Below, in pieces: positions 60,680-64,000 of a stretch of 64,000 nucleotides of DNA (position 1 is its first letter; every line of letters begins with the position of its first letter). The notes beneath the pieces were generated by a model. That model worked only from the letters and a program-made list of their open reading frames with translations, was not told where the DNA came from and did no database searches. The stretch is taken from assembly GCF_002797535.1 (NCBI RefSeq), contig NZ_PGFD01000001.1, positions 1,612,001 through 1,676,000 of the forward strand, read 5' to 3'. Source of the DNA: Chryseobacterium geocarposphaerae. GTDB taxonomy: Bacteria; Bacteroidota; Bacteroidia; Flavobacteriales; Weeksellaceae. The translations under genes and the position numbers were made by a program.

Positions 60680-61042
60680 TTAAAATTTATAGAGTTTATA
60701 ACAATCAAAAATGTAGAGAAGTGCTAAAATCGGACTGTAGAAGAAACCAAAAAATGGAATTGCTATGAATAAATTAGAAAGCTCATAAGAATATGATCCA
60801 AAAAGCAAATATAAAATCAGAGAAATCCAAACTGGTATAATAAAAAATCCATAAATAAAAAAAATTAAAGATTTTTCTACATCAAAGAAGAGCTTAATTA
60901 TATAACTGACAATTTGCGGAATTCCCACTAAAAAGTAAAATGATAAACCTCTAATATAAGATTCGTCTATAAAAATTGAAACAATTCCTGTTATTAAAAA
61001 TAAAATCTGAATGTAAAAGTCATATTTTATGAAAGTTTTCAT
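60680..61042 (-). CDS. Four-helix small membrane protein
   Basis: A 120-aa integral membrane protein with about four hydrophobic segments and short charged ends (MKTFIKYDFYIQI, then DCYKLYKF). It is paralogous to the upstream gene (61080-61427) and, more distantly, to 62310-62696. No family is recognised. The ATG overlaps the TGA that the upstream gene would use if its frameshift were repaired, which suggests former translational coupling. Confidence 0.65.
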   Translation of the reverse strand: MKTFIKYDFYIQILFLITGIVSIFIDESYIRGLSFYFLVGIPQIVSYIIKLFFDVEKSLIFFIYGFFIIPVWISLILYLLFGSYSYELSNLFIAIPFFGFFYSPILALLYIFDCYKLYKF

Positions 61043-61079
61043 GGTTTTTGTTTTTGAGATTTATAAAAACTGTGACAAT

Positions 61080-61427
61080 CTATGAGATAGAGAACCGCCA
61101 ATATTGGGCTATAAAAAAAGAAATTATAGGGATTACAATAAAAACTCCAGCTGCAGTATCAATATTTCCAAAAATAGCCAGTAAAATCAATGATGGAAAA
61201 ATAGGCAAGATTAAATAGCTGTATACTTTAAAAATCAATGATTTTTTATAATTGTAAGAACATCTTATCAAATAGCTTACAAGCTGTGAAATTCCTATTC
61301 CAAAATAAAAAAGCCAAATAATTTTTTCATTTCCTGCCAATAATGCAATTATAACTGTAATCGAAATAACAACAAAAATTGTTAACTGAAAGTAAAAATC
61401 GTTTTTAGCAAAAGTTTTCATGGTCAT
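61080..61427 (-). CDS. Four-helix membrane protein with 3' frameshift
   Basis: A 115-aa product as it stands. Up to VIPIISFF it aligns with the 120-aa paralogue downstream; then it ends IAQYWRFSIS. One base back, the other frame reads YSPILAVLYLIDCHSFYK, matching the paralogue's YSPILALLYIFDCYKLYK, and runs to a TGA that overlaps the next gene's ATG (stop at 61039-61041). The shift falls at a run of seven T (plus strand A7, 61113-61119). It is either a one-base deletion, a base-call error or -1 ribosomal slippage on T-TTT-TTT. Function is unknown. Confidence 0.65.
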   Translation of the reverse strand: MTMKTFAKNDFYFQLTIFVVISITVIIALLAGNEKIIWLFYFGIGISQLVSYLIRCSYNYKKSLIFKVYSYLILPIFPSLILLAIFGNIDTAAGVFIVIPIISFFIAQYWRFSIS

Positions 61428-61501
61428 TAATTTTTTAAAGGTTCAAAAAATCTCCTCTCGTTCTTTTATTCTGGATTTTGAAGGTGAAATACATCCAGAT
61501 T

Positions 61502-61906
61502 TTAAATATCAATGTTTTCATTTTTGATGATTTTATCTTTATTCATAGCGTGTTTACGGCCTTTCAGGAAAAGTAACAGATTCAACAGCATCATTACTCC
61601 GAGATAAATAGAGAATCCGCCAATTTTCTTACTCAGAGCAACGACTAGCCTTTCCACCGTTTCAATTTGAAAAAATTCGATAATACAAAGTGCAAAACCA
61701 ATATTCAAAAGATAGAAACCGATTTTGAACAGTGAATTTGTTGCCATCGCGATATCTTCTTTTTGGTGGAAAATATCGATCATGAAGGTTTTAGAATTTT
61801 TAAACAAGAACTGAGATACACAAATCGTCAAGATAATGGCAACAGGTAAATAGATCATGTAGGCAGAAAAATTATAGGTTGCTGTGGTTAAAATTGTTGC
61901 ATTCAT
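61502..61906 (-). CDS. Small membrane protein
   Basis: A 134-aa protein with three hydrophobic segments (about 14-34, 60-80 and 97-115) and a basic C-terminal tail, HAMNKDKIIKNENIDI. It resembles the next protein (61914-62258) in segment order and in short motifs (G-x-YLLNIG; KIG), so the two are likely distant paralogues, perhaps forming a heteromer. No family is recognised. Confidence 0.6.
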   Translation of the reverse strand: MNATILTTATYNFSAYMIYLPVAIILTICVSQFLFKNSKTFMIDIFHQKEDIAMATNSLFKIGFYLLNIGFALCIIEFFQIETVERLVVALSKKIGGFSIYLGVMMLLNLLLFLKGRKHAMNKDKIIKNENIDI

Positions 61907-61913
61907 AGTAGTA

Positions 61914-62258
61914 TTATTTTATAGTTAAATTTTTTCTTAAAAAGTAAAGGGTAAAAATGTTTATAAAATGTAAAAAGCAAAGGATTAAAGTGATATATCC
62001 TATTTTAATGGCGGTAACTGTAAGAACCTGTTCCAAAGAATTCACCTTATCCCAGTTGCTAAGATTAATTGCAATATAACCGAGATTGATCAGGTAATAA
62101 CATCCCAGCAGTATTCTGTTGATTGTCAAACAAAGGTTTGTATCGTGAATGAGATAATCCAGATAATACTTTCCTGAATTATAACATCTTCTTCCCACAT
62201 CAATCGTGATGTATGAACTGACGAAAAGAAAAAGTACGTATGAAATTATATTGAACAT
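61914..62258 (-). CDS. Small membrane protein
   Basis: A 114-aa membrane protein of similar layout to its downstream neighbour, 7 bp away. Hydrophobic segments lie at about 2-20, 48-66 and 83-105. An operator-like palindrome for the GbsR/MarR regulator lies 14 bp upstream of its ATG. No function is known. Confidence 0.6.
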   Translation of the reverse strand: MFNIISYVLFLFVSSYITIDVGRRCYNSGKYYLDYLIHDTNLCLTINRILLGCYYLINLGYIAINLSNWDKVNSLEQVLTVTAIKIGYITLILCFLHFINIFTLYFLRKNLTIK

Positions 62259-62272
62259 TTTAAAAATATTAT

Positions 62273-62294
62273 ATTTTCAATAATTTATGAAATA
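62273..62294. promoter_or_regulatory. GbsR/MarR operator-like palindrome, copy 3
   Basis: ATTTTCAA-TAATTT-ATGAAATA; the left half-site is exact and the right half has two changes from TTGAAAAT. Confidence 0.5.
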
Positions 62295-62309
62295 TAGATT
62301 CAAAAAAAT

Positions 62310-62696
62310 TTATTCTGCTATCTTATTTTGTTTCATCGTTTTAATAAGACAAAAACCATAAACCAAATAATAGACGTTAAAAAGCATTCCTCCAACTCCC
62401 ATAAAATATATCGCAAATTCTATGTGGGAATCAACTGTTAAAGAAGTTATGCTATATAAAATGAGAAAAAATAAAATAACCCCAAAGAAATAATAGCGAT
62501 GAAATTGACTTCCAACGAGAGAAATTCTCAATAAAAAACCCAGCAAATTTGAAACTCCAATAAAGAAAAGTGCAATAAAAAATTCTGTCCCTTCAGTTTT
62601 TTGAACATAATCAAAAATAACGTATGTAAGGCTTATGAAGGTTAATAGAGTCTGAAATATCACTTCCGCTTTTAAAATATTTAGTTTCATTTTCAA
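62310..62696 (-). CDS. Four-helix small membrane protein
   Basis: A 128-aa protein with four hydrophobic segments and a basic end (IKTMKQNKIAE). It has the length and topology of the pair at 60680-61427 and is probably a distant paralogue. It follows the regulator gene at 73 bp, with an operator-like palindrome about 18 bp before its start. No function is known. Confidence 0.6.
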   Translation of the reverse strand: MKMKLNILKAEVIFQTLLTFISLTYVIFDYVQKTEGTEFFIALFFIGVSNLLGFLLRISLVGSQFHRYYFFGVILFFLILYSITSLTVDSHIEFAIYFMGVGGMLFNVYYLVYGFCLIKTMKQNKIAE

Positions 62697-62714
62697 AGTT
62701 TTTAATATTATAAT

Positions 62715-62736
62715 ATTTTCAATATTTTTTGAAAGT
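62715..62736. promoter_or_regulatory. GbsR/MarR operator-like palindrome, copy 2
   Basis: ATTTTCAA-TATTTT-TTGAAAGT, 18 bp upstream of the 128-aa membrane-protein ATG. The TTG in it could act as a -33 box, with AAACTTTG 18 bp later as a weak -7 box and a leaderless start. Confidence 0.55.
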
Positions 62737-62769
62737 TTATTTGAAATAAAAAAGGATTTGCAGTCCTTT

Positions 62770-63270
62770 CTATTTTAATAAATTAGTAATTTTTCCGACG
62801 AGCCAGTGATCATCACTCTTTATGGCAAGATCCATGATGTTGAATACTTTTCCCGTTACGTTTTCCATTTCCCCCATTAAAGCGGAAAATCTTTGGGCTT
62901 CTTCGGTATTTTCATCTATATTTTTTAATTCGGAAATTGAGCTTAAAACAGGTTCGATTTCCCTTTTCTTACGTTCTTTCACCAACTGTTTAAAAAGATA
63001 CCACATATCTCTTTCTGCAAAAAAATATTCTTTTCGGTCACCTTTCATCAATTCTTTTCTTACCAAGCCCCAATCCATGAGATTTCTTAGATTCATATTG
63101 GCATTTCCTCTTGAAATTGAAAGCATTTCCATCACCTCATCTGTAGAAAGTGGTTTTCCTTCAGCCAAAAGCAAAGCATGAACCTGAGCCATCGTACGGT
63201 TAATTCCCCAGTTGGTTGCCAAAGTTCCCCAAGTCTGAATATATTTTTCTTTAGCTTCTGAAAGTTGCAT
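62770..63270 (-). CDS. GbsR/MarR family transcriptional regulator
   Basis: A 166-aa winged-helix regulator. The HTH is at about 38-62 (LSTDEVMEMLSISRGNANMN), preceded by WGINRTMAQVHALLLAEG and followed by the wing WGLVRKELMKGDRKEYFFAE, all typical of the GbsR subgroup. A C-terminal helical region should dimerise. It precedes a run of small membrane-protein genes on the same strand. Three near-identical palindromes in this region suggest that it represses itself and the membrane-protein genes. Confidence 0.88.
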   Translation of the reverse strand: MQLSEAKEKYIQTWGTLATNWGINRTMAQVHALLLAEGKPLSTDEVMEMLSISRGNANMNLRNLMDWGLVRKELMKGDRKEYFFAERDMWYLFKQLVKERKKREIEPVLSSISELKNIDENTEEAQRFSALMGEMENVTGKVFNIMDLAIKSDDHWLVGKITNLLK

Positions 63271-63295
63271 TTTGTATTGCTTTTAATTTCTGATA

Positions 63296-63325
63296 CAAAT
63301 ATAATTATAATTTTTGAATTTTCAA
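63296..63325 (-). promoter_or_regulatory. Promoter of the GbsR/MarR gene
   Basis: TTG (63325-63323), 19 bp, then TATATTTG (63303-63296): a full consensus promoter 26 bp before the ATG. Its -33 TTG lies in operator copy 1. Confidence 0.65.
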
Positions 63326-63339
63326 TAATTTTTGAAAAT
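63318..63339. promoter_or_regulatory. GbsR/MarR operator-like palindrome, copy 1
   Basis: ATTTTCAA-TAATTT-TTGAAAAT, perfect 8-bp half-sites. It covers the -33 region of the regulator's own promoter, as expected for autorepression. Confidence 0.65.
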
Positions 63340-63366
63340 TAAATTTTAATATTTTAACTTAAATTT

Positions 63367-63401
63367 AAATGGTTGATTCTTAAAACTAAAATCAACCATT
63401 T
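63367..63401 (-). terminator. Terminator of the macroglobulin-like gene
   Basis: Perfect 12-bp arms AAATGGTTGATT/AATCAACCATTT with an 11-nt loop, 22 bp after the stop. Confidence 0.75.
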
Positions 63402-63422
63402 ATATAAACAAGATTTTTAAAA

Positions 63423-64000
63423 TTACGGATTTATTACTGCTCTGATTCCTTCGTTCCAAAATTTAGACTCCGGCATATAATAAAGATAAACATTGCTTGC
63501 TTTTCCTGTATATTCGCCGGCAAATTCTACTTTTAAATCCAGATTAATGGTTTTCGTTTCGTTGGCATCAAAATGTTCCCAATACAACACGAGATAATTA
63601 TCAAAAATTTCATAATAAGAAACCTGCTTTTTATCAATTAAATCTTTCAGCAAGGCATTTTGCAAAGTCAGACCTGCAGGAATTCCGATTTTTGCAGTCG
63701 TCATTGGTAATTGTGAATTCACTTTATTTTTAACAGTAACAGTCAATCGATTCGTTTCTCCTACTTTTGAGGATTGAGATTTTAATTTTGTTTCCATTGT
63801 TACAGGAATATTTTCACTTTTCGGAGGTTCTAAAGTATAAAACTGATAGTCCAACTTGTATGGCAAACCTTTTTCACATATATATTCAACCGTTACATCA
63901 TTATTTCCTTTTCTAAAAGCCGATGCAAAACTGTTGTTTTTATCCAAAACGATCACATTATTCACTTTAATTGCTGGCTTATCAGTCCCATACAGTTTCT
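63423..64000 (-). CDS. Alpha-2-macroglobulin-like protein, C-terminus
   Basis: The 3' part (192 codons) of a gene running out of the window; the frame is open to base 64000 (reading KLYGTDKPAIKVNNVIVLD at the edge). The visible part fits the receptor-binding-like C-terminal domain of bacterial alpha-2-macroglobulins: ETKLKSQSSKVGETNRLTV, MTTAKIGIPAGLTLQNALL and VLYWEHFDANET, ending WNEGIRAVINP. Such proteins act in the periplasm as protease traps. The thioester region lies outside the window, so it is not seen here. Confidence 0.75.
   Translation of the reverse strand, partial: KLYGTDKPAIKVNNVIVLDKNNSFASAFRKGNNDVTVEYICEKGLPYKLDYQFYTLEPPKSENIPVTMETKLKSQSSKVGETNRLTVTVKNKVNSQLPMTTAKIGIPAGLTLQNALLKDLIDKKQVSYYEIFDNYLVLYWEHFDANETKTINLDLKVEFAGEYTGKASNVYLYYMPESKFWNEGIRAVINP

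Noticed and set aside
1..64000. Possible intact prophage
   Set aside because: Tail-like genes are all of the eCIS type; there is no capsid, portal, terminase, integrase or replication gene.

Overview
The window is AT-rich DNA from a Bacteroidota bacterium of the Flavobacteriia. Chryseobacterium or a close Weeksellaceae relative is the likeliest source. This rests on TAnnTTTG-type -7 promoter boxes, weak Shine-Dalgarno sequences, a GldA-type ABC ATPase and typical family members such as the GH3/GH29 pair. No rRNA, tRNA, CRISPR array or transposase gene was seen.

About 1-45 kb is a complete-looking extracellular contractile injection system (eCIS; Afp/PVC/MAC/AlgoCIS relatives). The main structural operon runs leftwards from about 37.6 kb: DUF4255 cap protein, three sheath proteins, two identical tube proteins plus a divergent third, DUF5908 small protein, LysM tube/spike protein, VgrG-like spike, PAAR tip, gp25-like protein, baseplate J-like protein, Afp12-like protein, two large PKD-type paralogues and a possible fibre protein. 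A divergent rightward operon carries a Cys-rich small protein and the tape-measure protein. The AAA+ ATPase, two paralogous fibre-like proteins, further small proteins and a lipoprotein lie at the left end. A holin-like protein and an S24/LexA-type autocleavable repressor lie between the modules.

Two giant proteins (1344 and 1326 aa) share a promoter-proximal leader with a hairpin, and a near-identical N-terminus, but have unrelated C-termini. Each is followed by overlapping small genes. They look like interchangeable eCIS cargo toxins with candidate immunity genes. Five promoters in the locus share one upstream element, TACTGCAA(A/C)(G/T)AC(A/T)G, placed exactly 42 or 43 bp before the -7 box. 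This points to one dedicated activator co-ordinating structure, tape measure, fibres and cargo.

The remainder (45-64 kb) is mostly ordinary chromosome: an MG2/plug-type surface protein, gldA-like ABC ATPase, patatin, dihydrolipoyl dehydrogenase, a GH3 beta-glucosidase-like enzyme and GH29 alpha-L-fucosidase, a TIGR01777 epimerase broken by an in-frame TGA, a cluster of small membrane proteins (one with a one-base frameshift), a GbsR/MarR regulator with three copies of a palindromic operator, and the C-terminus of an alpha-2-macroglobulin-like protein.
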